This document shows positions 9,163 through 17,979 of a stretch of 52,842 nt of DNA, in pieces; the first letter of the stretch is position 1, and each line of letters opens with the position of its first letter. A program made the position numbers and the translations under genes. The notes under the pieces are model-generated. The model did no database searches and was not told the origin of the DNA. It was given only the letters and a program-made list of their open reading frames with translations. The DNA is from Treponema bryantii (GTDB taxonomy: Bacteria > Spirochaetota > Spirochaetia > Treponematales > Treponemataceae): the NCBI GenBank assembly GCA_015061465.1, contig SUWN01000011.1, positions 1-52,842 of the forward strand, written 5' to 3'.

Positions 9163-9735
9163 TTATAGAAAAAGAATTCCAAAACCTGCGCCCAAAAGAA
9201 TTATGATTATTGGGTGAAGTTTAAATTTTATCAATAAAAATGCAAAAATGCTGTAAGCGATTAAAGAAGGCCATTTGAATAAATTTGTTAATCCTTCTTT
9301 TGTAAAAAGTTCTGTCCAAGTTTGCGGAATGTTCATTAATGCGAAAATAAAAACTTGAAGAACTGGAACTAAAATTAATCCTGTTGTAATTGGACGCAAA
9401 AAATTTAAAGCGCCTTTTACGTAAATATTTTGATTAAATTTTTGTAAAAAGCGAGCAATTATCAAAATTATTATTATTGAAGGTAAAGCTTCTCCAATTG
9501 TTGTGACTAATGCACCGGGAACTCCGTGTAATTTGTAACCGATGTAAGTTGCCATGTTTGTTCCAAGAGGACCTGGTGTGCTTTCAGAAATTGCAACCAT
9601 ATTGTAAAACTGGTCTAGGGAAATAATTCCTTTAGAAACAATTGTTTGTTGCATTAAAGTGATTGCAACAACTCCACCACCGATTGTAAAAAGTCCTATG
9701 TAAAAAAATGTTCCGAATAACTCAAGCAATGTCAT
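9163..9735 (-). CDS. Half-size chromate transporter, second subunit
   Basis: One of two short CHR-family proteins (190 aa) that together match one full ChrA. Motifs are FTIGGGVVAI near residue 17 and SESTPGPLGTNMATYIGY near residue 50, with about 5-6 hydrophobic segments. The family exports chromate and perhaps other oxyanions; the natural substrate here is unknown. The ATG at 9735 overlaps the end of the first half by 14 bp, so the two are translationally coupled. Confidence 0.9.
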   Translation of the reverse strand: MTLLELFGTFFYIGLFTIGGGVVAITLMQQTIVSKGIISLDQFYNMVAISESTPGPLGTNMATYIGYKLHGVPGALVTTIGEALPSIIIILIIARFLQKFNQNIYVKGALNFLRPITTGLILVPVLQVFIFALMNIPQTWTELFTKEGLTNLFKWPSLIAYSIFAFLLIKFKLHPIIIILLGAGFGILFL

Positions 9736-10300
9736 CTGTTTTTGTTTCCTTTTTTTTGTGAATAAAAGTTAGAATTATTCCTGTTGCTAAACCAAAAAGA
9801 ATAACGATAAACGATGGAACTTTTAATGCAAAGATGAGCAAAAATGAAATTAACATAAAAATTGCGTTCCATACGTTTTTGATTGTTTTTTTTGCAAAAT
9901 TAATTATTACGCTTGTAAGAAGTGCTGCAACAGCGACGTTAATTCCTGTAAGTGCTTTTTGAACAATAGGGTAGTCAGAAATTGAATTAATTAAGTTTGC
10001 AAGAATCATTATTATGATGAGTGAAGGCGAAATTATTCCCAAAGTTCCAAAAATTCCACCTAAAATTCCAGCACGTTTATAACCTACGAAAGTTGCAACA
10101 TTTACAGCGATAATTCCGGGAGTTGATTGTCCAACTGCGTAATAATCGATTAATTCTTCTTCTGTGAGCCATTGTTTTTTTTCTATTAATTCTTTTTGTA
10201 ACATTGGCATCATGGCAAGACCGCCACCAAAAGTAAACGCTCCTACTTTAAAAAACGCAAAATAAATTGTGAATAAGTCTTTTAATTTTTTGATAAACAT
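9722..10300 (-). CDS. Half-size chromate transporter, first subunit
   Basis: Short CHR-family protein (192 aa) with FTFGGGLAMMPM near residue 21 and GQSTPGIIAVNVATFVGY near residue 60, and several membrane helices. It pairs with the overlapping downstream gene. The start lies only 9 bp after the stop of the sugar-sensor histidine kinase, which suggests one transcript; a link between kinase and transporter function is not evident from sequence. Confidence 0.9.
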   Translation of the reverse strand: MFIKKLKDLFTIYFAFFKVGAFTFGGGLAMMPMLQKELIEKKQWLTEEELIDYYAVGQSTPGIIAVNVATFVGYKRAGILGGIFGTLGIISPSLIIIMILANLINSISDYPIVQKALTGINVAVAALLTSVIINFAKKTIKNVWNAIFMLISFLLIFALKVPSFIVILFGLATGIILTFIHKKKETKTDDIA

Positions 10301-10309
10301 AAGTGCATT

Positions 10310-12373
10310 CTACTTTTGTTGCATTTTAATTTCAATAGTTGTGCCTTTTTGTGGGATGGACTTTATCTGGAACTTTGCGTTAATTTGGTTTGCCCGATAT
10401 TGCATTGAATTTAGGCCAACGCCTTTTTTAAAGTCGCTGTTATCACTTGAAAATCCTTCTCCGTTATCGTTTATTGTGATGATGACACAATCTTTTTCTT
10501 GAATAACTTTAACAATAGTTTTTGTAGCGTGGGCGTGTTTCATAATGTTGTGTAATGCTTCTTGAATAATTCTGAAAATATTTAATTTTTCTATTTTGTT
10601 AAACAGATTTTCAGAAGGAACGTCCCATTCAAAAATACATTCTGTACCAGTTTGTTGTTTGAAGGAATTACACAAATTACTGATACTGTTATTCATTCCT
10701 AAAGATTCCAAATCTACTGGATAAGAATCGTGGGCATATTGTCTTGTACGTTGCAAAGTTTCTGAAATCAATTGAGTTAATTCTTCCATCTGTTCTTTTT
10801 TTACAGGAGAATTTTGTGTGGAATAACATTTGCAAAGCATTGAAATTCCGGCCAAGCGCTGACAAATGTCGTCGTGCAAATCTGTACTAAAACGCTGACG
10901 TTCAATTTCTGTAATTTTTAGAACTTCGGCTTCAACTTGGATTCTTCGGTTATTTGCTTCTATTAATTCTTTTGTTCGTTTAGAAATTTCTTCTTCCAAA
11001 AATTCAGAGCGTTTTTCTTTTTCGGCAAAAGATTTTAATCGTAAAATTGTTTGTGCGACGGTGGTTATCATGGAACACAAATATTGGTGCATATCATCTT
11101 CTTGGGTTTTGTAGATTGTACAACCAATTATTGATTCACCGGAAGAAAGAAATTTAAAAATGACTTCTTTTCCATATTTTTTTTGAATTGTTTCAAAGAA
11201 ATCCTGAATATTTATTTTTTTGTTATATTTTTTTGTAATATCTTGTGAATCTAATCTGATGTATAAAGGAGTTACTTCTAACGCTTTATTTTGAGTTTTG
11301 AAGTAAGGAGGTTTAGTTTCAAACAAAAAAATACAAAACGTACGAACATCAAAAAGTTCTAGATTTTTTTCTAGCGTTGTGTTCATACTGTCGAACGAAT
11401 AAACGTAATTTAAATCCTGACACATGTGACTTACCATTCTAAGCATTTGTTCAGATTTTAAATAATTTTTTTGCATAGTTTTTGTAGATACATCTTCAGT
11501 TTTGTTTTGTCTAGAAGGTTTACAATTGCAAGATTCACGAATTATTAAGTCTGTGTGAATTGTTGTAACAGGAGGAAGTTCTTCTCCATTAATCAATTTG
11601 ATGATTGAATCAATGGCAATTGTTCCCATTTTTTTCATTGGCTGGCGAACAGTTGTAAGCGGTGGCATTTCTAATTTTGCCTGTGGAATATCGTCAAATC
11701 CTGTAATTGCACAATTTTCACTAATTAGCTTTGTTTTGTTGATTTTTAGATATTTATTTATACCAATTGCCATATTGTCGTTTGCACATACAATTGCATC
11801 AATTTTTAGATTGTCTTTCTTTTTTGTGTAAGATGAAATTGCTTCAAAAGCGCCACCTTCTGTAAAATTTCCGCGTATAGTTGTGTAGTTTAAATCTGGA
11901 ATAATTTTTTTGTAATATTCAATTGATTTTTTAAAAACTTGTTCACGCTCGATGCTATCTTTGTGATTTTCTAAACCGCCAACGAACATTAAATTTTTAT
12001 GATTGTGGTCAATAATCAAATGTTCTACGATTTTTTTCATGGAAGATTCTGTGCTTATATTAATGGAAGGAATTCCTTCTATAATTTGGCCGGCAGAAAT
12101 AACAGGAATGTTTCCCCAAATTTCTTGAATATCGTTTTGATTATGTAATCTGTAGTGGTCAGTAATAACAGCTGTAAGAATTACAAGGCCATCTACGTTT
12201 AATAGATTGTTGTAATGAAAATTATAGATGAAAGAACCGGGTTTGAATTGTGTATGTTCCAATTGAAAGCAAACAAATTCTATGCCTAATTCTTCGGCTC
12301 GTTTTTTCATTCCTTTGTACATGGAAATTTGGTATTCTTCGTCAAGAATGTCTAAAACTAATCCTATTCGCAT
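10310..12373 (-). CDS. Soluble histidine kinase with LacI-type sugar-binding sensor domain
   Basis: About 687 aa with no membrane helix or signal peptide. Residues 1-290 resemble the ligand-binding domain of LacI/PurR regulators (MRIGLVLDIL, CANDNMAIG, ITGFDDIPQAKLEMPPLTTVRQP) but lack the helix-turn-helix. A GAF-like middle region (about 310-465) and a coiled coil lead to a HisKA_3 domain (ERQRFSTDLHDDICQRL, with the phospho-acceptor His) and an HATPase (N box EALHNIMKHA, G box NDNGEGF). It probably senses a cytoplasmic sugar and phosphorylates the divergent NarL-type regulator 45 bp away. The likely start is ATG 12373; an in-frame TTG 15 nt upstream overlaps the -10 element. The neighbouring xylanase suggests a xylo-oligosaccharide ligand, which is inference. 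Confidence 0.9.
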   Translation of the reverse strand: MRIGLVLDILDEEYQISMYKGMKKRAEELGIEFVCFQLEHTQFKPGSFIYNFHYNNLLNVDGLVILTAVITDHYRLHNQNDIQEIWGNIPVISAGQIIEGIPSINISTESSMKKIVEHLIIDHNHKNLMFVGGLENHKDSIEREQVFKKSIEYYKKIIPDLNYTTIRGNFTEGGAFEAISSYTKKKDNLKIDAIVCANDNMAIGINKYLKINKTKLISENCAITGFDDIPQAKLEMPPLTTVRQPMKKMGTIAIDSIIKLINGEELPPVTTIHTDLIIRESCNCKPSRQNKTEDVSTKTMQKNYLKSEQMLRMVSHMCQDLNYVYSFDSMNTTLEKNLELFDVRTFCIFLFETKPPYFKTQNKALEVTPLYIRLDSQDITKKYNKKINIQDFFETIQKKYGKEVIFKFLSSGESIIGCTIYKTQEDDMHQYLCSMITTVAQTILRLKSFAEKEKRSEFLEEEISKRTKELIEANNRRIQVEAEVLKITEIERQRFSTDLHDDICQRLAGISMLCKCYSTQNSPVKKEQMEELTQLISETLQRTRQYAHDSYPVDLESLGMNNSISNLCNSFKQQTGTECIFEWDVPSENLFNKIEKLNIFRIIQEALHNIMKHAHATKTIVKVIQEKDCVIITINDNGEGFSSDNSDFKKGVGLNSMQYRANQINAKFQIKSIPQKGTTIEIKMQQK

Positions 12374-12418
12374 AAAATAATTATACAACTATTTTGGTTT
12401 TTGTGGTATGATATAATT
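12374..12418. promoter_or_regulatory. Compact divergent promoter region, kinase/response regulator
   Basis: Only 45 bp separate the two start codons. On the minus strand TATAAT (12385-12380) lies 6 nt before the kinase ATG. On the plus strand TATGAT (12407-12412) lies 6 nt before the regulator ATG, overlapping a TATAAT at 12412-12417. No Shine-Dalgarno precedes either gene, so both transcripts would be leaderless. Convincing -35 hexamers are not seen, which would fit activator-dependent promoters. Confidence 0.45.
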
Positions 12419-13075
12419 ATGAAGTATTCTGTAATGATTATTGATGATCACCCTCTTTTTAGTAGAGGATTAGCTCAATTAATTGAAACTCAAAGTTCTT
12501 ATAAAGTAAACGGGATGGCAAAAGACCGAAAAGAAGCTTTGGGAATGTTAGAAAAAGTAAAACCAAATCTAGCAATTGTAGATTTGAACTTGGGACAAGA
12601 AGACGGTCTTGAATTAATAAAAGATATTTCTGTTATTAATCCTTCCACAAAAGTTTTAGTTTTATCTATGCACGATGAACGTTTTTATGCAGAACGCGCG
12701 TTAAAAGCTGGCGCTCGTGGTTACATAATGAAGCAAGAAGCCGAGTCTCAAGTAATTAATGCGATTCAAACTGTAATGGAAGGTAAAATTTATTTAAGTG
12801 AACGCGAACTTGAACGAATTAAAGACCTTTCTAAAAACGATAAATCGATAAAAAGAGAAAAAAGAGAACCTTACGATACAATTTCACTTTTATCAGATAG
12901 ACAATTACAGATTTTTACATTGATTGGAAAAGGTCTTGGTACAGTTGATATTGCTTCTAAATTAAATTTGAGTATTAAAACAATTGATACTCACAAAGAG
13001 AATATAAAAGTAAAACTCCATTGTAGTTCATCTGCGGAATTACGACAGATGGCAATTGAATGGGCTTCTCACTAA
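12419..13075 (+). CDS. NarL/FixJ-type response regulator
   Basis: 218-aa regulator with an N-terminal receiver domain (MIIDDHPLF, phospho-acceptor Asp in IVDLNLGQEDG, Lys in GYIMKQ) and a C-terminal LuxR-type helix-turn-helix (LSDRQLQIFTLIGKG, then IASKLNLSIKTIDTHKENI). HisKA_3 kinases normally pair with this class, so it is the probable partner of the divergent kinase. The ATG at 12419 gives the usual short lead before the first receiver strand; ATG 12434 would delete that strand. The GH10 xylanase starts 18 bp downstream and is likely cotranscribed. Confidence 0.93.
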   Translation: MKYSVMIIDDHPLFSRGLAQLIETQSSYKVNGMAKDRKEALGMLEKVKPNLAIVDLNLGQEDGLELIKDISVINPSTKVLVLSMHDERFYAERALKAGARGYIMKQEAESQVINAIQTVMEGKIYLSERELERIKDLSKNDKSIKREKREPYDTISLLSDRQLQIFTLIGKGLGTVDIASKLNLSIKTIDTHKENIKVKLHCSSSAELRQMAIEWASH

Positions 13076-13093
13076 AATTTATTTGAGGTATAT

Positions 13094-14131
13094 ATGTTTT
13101 TTTCAAAAATACAAAAATCATTAGTTTCTTTGTGTGATTATTACAAAGATTATTTTTCTGTTGGAACAGCGCTTTCTAGATGGACGTTATTTAACAAAGG
13201 AATTGAGCAAAAATTAGCATTAAAACATTTTAATGAATTTGTTGCAGAAAACTTAACTAAACCAATGTTTATTTACAAAGACGAAAATACAATCGATTTT
13301 ACAGAAGCAGATAAATATTTAAAATTTTGCAAAAAATACAATAAAAAAATCAGATGGCATACTCTTGTTTGGCACGCACAAATGCCAAAATGGATTTACT
13401 ATCAAGATAAAGAATGTAAAGAACTTGCAACAAAAGAAATGCTTGAAGCAAGAATCAAAAAATATATTTTTGCAGTAATGGAACATACAAAAGATTATGT
13501 TTCTTCTTACGATGTTGTAAACGAACCAATTTCTGACAAAACATATAAACTTCGTACAGAAGAAGACCATTCTTTCTGGCAAAAAATTTTGGGACCTGAT
13601 TATGTAGAAAAAATGTTCACTTGGGCGCACGAAGCAAATCCAAATGCAGAATTAGTAATTAATGATTACAACATTGAATCTACAATCGGAAAACGTGAAG
13701 GAATGTATAATTTTGTAAAAGAAATGCTTGCAAAAAATGTTCCAATTTCGGCAGTGGGATTACAAATGCATATTTCTGTAAATGATCCGCCAGTAGAACA
13801 GATTGAAGAAACAATCAATATGTTTGGTGAATTGGGATTAAAAGTTCTTGTTACAGAAATGGATGTTTCGGTTTACAACTTTGAAGATAAAGAAAGAATT
13901 GAATATACACCAGAACTTCTTGAAAAACAGGCTCAAAGATATAAAGAAATTTTTGAATGTTTTAAACGTTGTGCAAAAAAAGGTTATTTAACAGACGTTG
14001 TTCTTTGGGGAATAATGGACAACTGCAGTTGGAAAAACGATTTTCCAGTTCCGGGGCGCACAGATATTCCACTTTTGTTTGACGGAAAAGGAAAAGCAAA
14101 ACCTTCCTTCTACAGCATAACAGAAGAATAA
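13094..14131 (+). CDS. Intracellular GH10 endo-1,4-beta-xylanase
   Basis: 345-aa glycoside hydrolase family 10 catalytic domain. Visible motifs are RWHTLVWHAQMPKW (about 87-100), the acid/base Glu in YDVVNEP (E144), GLQMHI (about 222), the nucleophile Glu in VLVTEMDVSV (E255) and LWGIMDNCSWKNDFP near the C terminus. There is no signal peptide and no carbohydrate-binding module, so it probably acts in the cytoplasm on imported xylo-oligosaccharides. GAGG precedes the ATG at suitable spacing. Its place directly after the response regulator suggests it belongs to that regulator's own circuit. No xylose uptake or xylosidase genes are in the window. Confidence 0.93.
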   Translation: MFFSKIQKSLVSLCDYYKDYFSVGTALSRWTLFNKGIEQKLALKHFNEFVAENLTKPMFIYKDENTIDFTEADKYLKFCKKYNKKIRWHTLVWHAQMPKWIYYQDKECKELATKEMLEARIKKYIFAVMEHTKDYVSSYDVVNEPISDKTYKLRTEEDHSFWQKILGPDYVEKMFTWAHEANPNAELVINDYNIESTIGKREGMYNFVKEMLAKNVPISAVGLQMHISVNDPPVEQIEETINMFGELGLKVLVTEMDVSVYNFEDKERIEYTPELLEKQAQRYKEIFECFKRCAKKGYLTDVVLWGIMDNCSWKNDFPVPGRTDIPLLFDGKGKAKPSFYSITEE

Positions 14132-14143
14132 AATTTCATAACC

Positions 14144-14173
14144 TTGCTTAAAAGTGCTATTTTGAGATAAAAT
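14144..14173 (+). promoter_or_regulatory. Candidate proS promoter
   Basis: TTGCTT (14144-14149), 18-nt spacer, TAAAAT (14168-14173), then 9 nt to ATG 14183. The transcript would have a leader of only a few bases. Confidence 0.45.
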
Positions 14174-14182
14174 AGAAGAATT

Positions 14183-15997
14183 ATGAAAACATCACAAACT
14201 ATTATTTCAACACTGCGAGAAGCTCCAAACGACGCAGTTATTGCAAGTCATCAATTGATGATGCGTGCAGGTCTTATTAGAAAACTTGGCAATGGGCTAT
14301 ATTCTTATATGCCTCTTGGATTACGTGCATTCCGCAAAGTGGAAAACATTATCAGAGAAGAATTGGATAATGCTGGTCTCTTGGAAATGAAACCCACTGT
14401 AATTCAGCCCGGTGAACTTTGGAAAGAAAGTGGTCGTTGGGATAAAATGGGCGCAGAAATGTTAAAACCAAAAAATCGTGGTGGGCAAGACATGGTTGTA
14501 AGCCCAACTGCCGAAGAAGCATTTACTGCATTAATTCGTGATGGATTAACAAGTTACAAACAACTTCCAATTATCGCTTATCAAATTAACACAAAATATC
14601 GTGATGAAATTCGTCCTCGTTATGGTGTAATGCGAGGTCGTGAATTTACAATGATGGACGCATATTCTTTTGATGCAGACCAAAAATCACTTGATGAATC
14701 TTACGAAAAATGTGCTGCCGCTTATCGTCGCATTTTCAAACGTATGGGGCTTTCTACAATTTCTGTAAAAGCTGATACAGGTGCAATGGGCGGTTCTGGT
14801 TCAGAAGAATTCATGGTAGAAAGTGAAGTTGGTGATGATACATTGATTTTGTGTCCAAAATGTGGATACGCTGCAAATATCGAAAAAGCTGCTTGTAAAC
14901 CAGACATTGCTCTTGATAAAGACGGAAATCCTCAAGTTGCAACTGACAAATCTGTAGAAGAAATTCCAACTCCAGATGTAAAAACAATTGATGATTTGGC
15001 TGCTTTCTTACAAACAACTCCACAGGCATTTATCAAAACATTGATTTATAAAGTAATCAACTGTGGTTTGGATTTATCAGCTCATCCATCTTGCAAAAAA
15101 TTGGAAAAAATCGATTCAGACGCTGGTTCATATTATCCAGTTTCTTTTGTTGCAGTTTGTATTCGTGGTGATTTGGACGTAAACGAAACAAAACTTGCAG
15201 CAATCTTAAAAGCAAGCGATGTAGAACTTGCAAGTGATGAAGATGTAGAAAGAATTACAACAGCTCCAGTTGGATTTGCAGGTCCTGTAAAATTAGAAAA
15301 CGCTCCAATCATCGTAGATAATTCTGTAATGACAATGCACGATTGTGTAACTGGTGGACTTAAAAAAGATGTTCATTTTGTTCACGTAGAACCAAATCGT
15401 GATTTTACACCTTTTATGGTTACAGATGTTAGAACTGTAAAACCAGGCGACATTTGTCCAGATTGTGGTGCAGAATTCTATTCTAAAAAAGGAAACGAAT
15501 TAGGTCACATTTTCAAACTTGGTGATAAATATACAAAATCAATGAACGTAACATATCTTGATGTAAACGGAAAACTTCAAACTCCAATTATGGGATGTTA
15601 CGGAATTGGTGTGGACAGAACTTTAGCGTCTATTATCGAAGAACATCATGATGATGATGGAATTAAATGGACAATGAGTACCGCTCCATATCAAGTTGTG
15701 ATTGTTCCTGTAAAATACGATGGCGCAATGAAAGAAAACGCTGACAAAATCTACACCGAATTAAAATCTTGTGGAATTGATGTTCTTCTTGACGACAGAA
15801 ATGAACGTCCGGGCGTTAAATTCAAGGATGCAGATTTAATCGGTTTCCCAATTCGTATTGTTGTGGGCGATAAAAATCTTCCAAATGTTGAAGTTAAACT
15901 TCGCGGAAATCCAGATGCGCAATTAATTCCTGTTGATGAAGTTACAAAAGTTACTTCTCAAATTGTAAAAGAAGAATTAGATAAATTAAACGCATAA
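14183..15997 (+). CDS. proS: Prolyl-tRNA synthetase, bacterial type with editing insertion
   Basis: Class II aminoacyl-tRNA synthetase, 604 aa. Motif 2 region KYRDEIRPRYGVMRGREFTMMDAYSFD is clear, and the C-terminal anticodon-binding domain (YQVVIVPVKYDG to the end) includes DVLLDDRNERPGVKFKDADLIG. Residues about 220-400 carry the bacterial-type insertion domain, which removes mischarged Ala-tRNA(Pro). Two Cys pairs, CPKCGYAANIEKAAC (about 215) and CPDCGAEF (about 428), flank that insertion. The length is slightly above the E. coli enzyme. Confidence 0.97.
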   Translation: MKTSQTIISTLREAPNDAVIASHQLMMRAGLIRKLGNGLYSYMPLGLRAFRKVENIIREELDNAGLLEMKPTVIQPGELWKESGRWDKMGAEMLKPKNRGGQDMVVSPTAEEAFTALIRDGLTSYKQLPIIAYQINTKYRDEIRPRYGVMRGREFTMMDAYSFDADQKSLDESYEKCAAAYRRIFKRMGLSTISVKADTGAMGGSGSEEFMVESEVGDDTLILCPKCGYAANIEKAACKPDIALDKDGNPQVATDKSVEEIPTPDVKTIDDLAAFLQTTPQAFIKTLIYKVINCGLDLSAHPSCKKLEKIDSDAGSYYPVSFVAVCIRGDLDVNETKLAAILKASDVELASDEDVERITTAPVGFAGPVKLENAPIIVDNSVMTMHDCVTGGLKKDVHFVHVEPNRDFTPFMVTDVRTVKPGDICPDCGAEFYSKKGNELGHIFKLGDKYTKSMNVTYLDVNGKLQTPIMGCYGIGVDRTLASIIEEHHDDDGIKWTMSTAPYQVVIVPVKYDGAMKENADKIYTELKSCGIDVLLDDRNERPGVKFKDADLIGFPIRIVVGDKNLPNVEVKLRGNPDAQLIPVDEVTKVTSQIVKEELDKLNA

Positions 15998-16008
15998 AAA
16001 GGACATAT

Positions 16009-17085
16009 ATGAAGACATTAAAAAAGATTTTTCTTTTTTGTAGCATTTTTTTTGTAACAAATTTTCTTTTTGCGGTTCCTGGAGTTGAATCGTTCATTCC
16101 AGATTCTTCAGGCGAATATGTTTATTATAGAGACTATTCCTTTGAACGCGAAAGTTACGTTGGTGTTTTGTATTACGATGATAGTTCGTATCAAATCAGA
16201 TATTACGCGCCAGCAAACAAAGAAAATTTGCTTTTAGAAAAAGATTTGTCTATTTTAATGTCTTTAAATCCAGAATCAAACTTTTGGGATATGCAAGGGG
16301 AACGAATTCTTAGTGCAATCACACCAGATGATATGGATTTAATCAATTATCTTCACGACTTTTTATACGAATTTTCTGCACGTAGAAAAAAAGCCGACGA
16401 CATTTCTACTATCGACGAACGTTTTGTTCATAACGACAATTTTGCACACCGTGGAATCCAAATCGGGCAAGAATACAAACAATTTGGCGGAGATGTCACA
16501 ATCACTTTTGACAGTTTAATCCCGTTGTTCAATATAAAAAATATTTTTGACGATTCAGGAAAAATTGTTTTGGAATGTGTTGCAACTGGTTTGCTCAAAA
16601 ATTCATTGGACAATTCATTTTCTGATTTTAAAGGAATAACTCAAAAATCTTTGCAACAAACAGAAAAAAAATCGATTAAAAAATCAAAAGAAAATATAAT
16701 TGAATATTCAGGCGTTCAAATTTCTTTGGACCAAAATTGGACAAATCCTGTAGAAAATATGTGGATGCTAAACGAAGACGCGGTTCTTTCTATCGCTTCT
16801 GTTCCGAACATCGCTTCTAAAGAACTTTCCAAAGAATATTGGCTTAGACGTTTGTTACAATCATCGGATTCTTCTTATAAAGATATTTCAAAAGTTGAAT
16901 TTTTGTATGATGAACTAACAGATTTTTACAAAATAACATATTCTGTTTCTGGAATGATTAACAAAATCGTTTTTAAAGAAATGGAATCTTCTTTTTTAAT
17001 TATTTCGCTTGCTGTTTATCAAAATTCTTATGATTCAAACACTCTTTACTTTGATAAAATTATAAAGAGTGTAAAAATCAACTAA
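16009..17085 (+). CDS. Secreted hypothetical protein, 358 aa
   Basis: Not recognised beyond the general spirochaete exported-protein type. Residues 1-22 form a signal peptide (MKTLKKIFLFCSIFFVTNFLFA) with cleavage after Ala, so it is probably periplasmic. The mature part has mixed alpha/beta character, with an N-terminal region rich in Tyr and Asp and a C-terminal part (about 230-358) that could form an independent domain. A GGA ribosome site precedes ATG 16009, 11 bp after proS, so the two genes may share a transcript. It converges on the GerMN gene with a 1-bp gap and no visible terminator. Confidence 0.75.
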   Translation: MKTLKKIFLFCSIFFVTNFLFAVPGVESFIPDSSGEYVYYRDYSFERESYVGVLYYDDSSYQIRYYAPANKENLLLEKDLSILMSLNPESNFWDMQGERILSAITPDDMDLINYLHDFLYEFSARRKKADDISTIDERFVHNDNFAHRGIQIGQEYKQFGGDVTITFDSLIPLFNIKNIFDDSGKIVLECVATGLLKNSLDNSFSDFKGITQKSLQQTEKKSIKKSKENIIEYSGVQISLDQNWTNPVENMWMLNEDAVLSIASVPNIASKELSKEYWLRRLLQSSDSSYKDISKVEFLYDELTDFYKITYSVSGMINKIVFKEMESSFLIISLAVYQNSYDSNTLYFDKIIKSVKIN

Positions 17086-17086
17086 C

Positions 17087-17926
17087 TTAATAAGCAAATG
17101 AATTTTTAGAAAGTGGAGAGCCAATCCATTGCCCTTCGCTTCCTAAATAATCTTTTTTCTCGCCTTCAACTAAGAACTGAACGCTTTTTACAGTAGAAAA
17201 ATTTGAAGCGGTGTAAACAATCTGCATTAATTGTCCCATGTAACCTTCAGCTCCTAGTGTGTTGAATTCAAAATCTTCTGAAAAACTCAAATAAGCAATT
17301 CCGTTGTCTACGCGTGCACTCATTAATTTTGTGCCTTGAGGAATCAAACTTATACAATTTCGTTCTTCAGGTTTTGTTGTGTCTGGACCTTGTAACAACA
17401 AATTGATTGCAGTTGTAAGTGGCGACATATTTTTTGGAACAGAACGTTTAATCATTTTTCTGTTGATTGAACCGTCGGTATCAATTTGCAAGAAACAAAG
17501 TTGCAATTCTGTGTAAGTAACAGTTTTCTTTTCTTCCTGTTTTGGTTTTTCTGGTGATTTTGTAACTTCTGTTTTTTCTGTTTCAGTTTTTTCTGTAATT
17601 GAAGTTTCTTTTTGTTCGTTTTGAGTTTTTGATTTTTCTTCAGTTTTAGAAATTTCAGGTTGCTTAATTTCTTCTTTTTTTTGTTCAACTTTTGGTTCAG
17701 CAATTTGAATTGTAATTTCGTTTAATTCTTCTTCTTGTGGTTGTTCTTTTGGAACGTGATTCTTTACAAAATCTGGAGTTGTGCCAATTGTTTGTTCAAA
17801 AAAAGATGTTGATTTTAGATTTGTAAGAATAACATCTTTATTCACAAGAAATAAAATAAATATAATAAGAATGGCCAAAAGCCAAATTGCAAGTCCTAAT
17901 CCTGTTTTCTTTTTTTTATCACTCAT
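17087..17926 (-). CDS. GerMN-domain membrane-anchored protein
   Basis: 279 aa. The N-terminal helix (GLAIWLLAILIIFILFLV, about 11-28) anchors the protein. A low-complexity Lys/Glu/Thr/Gln linker (about 65-140) leads to a GerMN domain (about 145-279) recognisable by LTTAINLLLQGP, LIPQGTKLMSARVDNGIAYLSFS and VYTASNFSTVKSVQFLVEGE. GerMN domains occur in sporulation and cell-envelope proteins in many phyla; the role in a non-sporulating spirochaete is unknown, and a cell-wall role is inference. A GATAAT sequence lies 9 nt before the ATG. Confidence 0.85.
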   Translation of the reverse strand: MSDKKKKTGLGLAIWLLAILIIFILFLVNKDVILTNLKSTSFFEQTIGTTPDFVKNHVPKEQPQEEELNEITIQIAEPKVEQKKEEIKQPEISKTEEKSKTQNEQKETSITEKTETEKTEVTKSPEKPKQEEKKTVTYTELQLCFLQIDTDGSINRKMIKRSVPKNMSPLTTAINLLLQGPDTTKPEERNCISLIPQGTKLMSARVDNGIAYLSFSEDFEFNTLGAEGYMGQLMQIVYTASNFSTVKSVQFLVEGEKKDYLGSEGQWIGSPLSKNSFAY

Positions 17927-17979
17927 AACGTTTTAATTATCGGCACAATAAAATCTAAAAAAAGTGAAATCTTAATTTA

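Noticed and set aside
17452..17703. Lys-rich minus-strand frame inside the GerMN gene
   Set aside because: Alternate frame of the low-complexity linker, with no start signal of its own.
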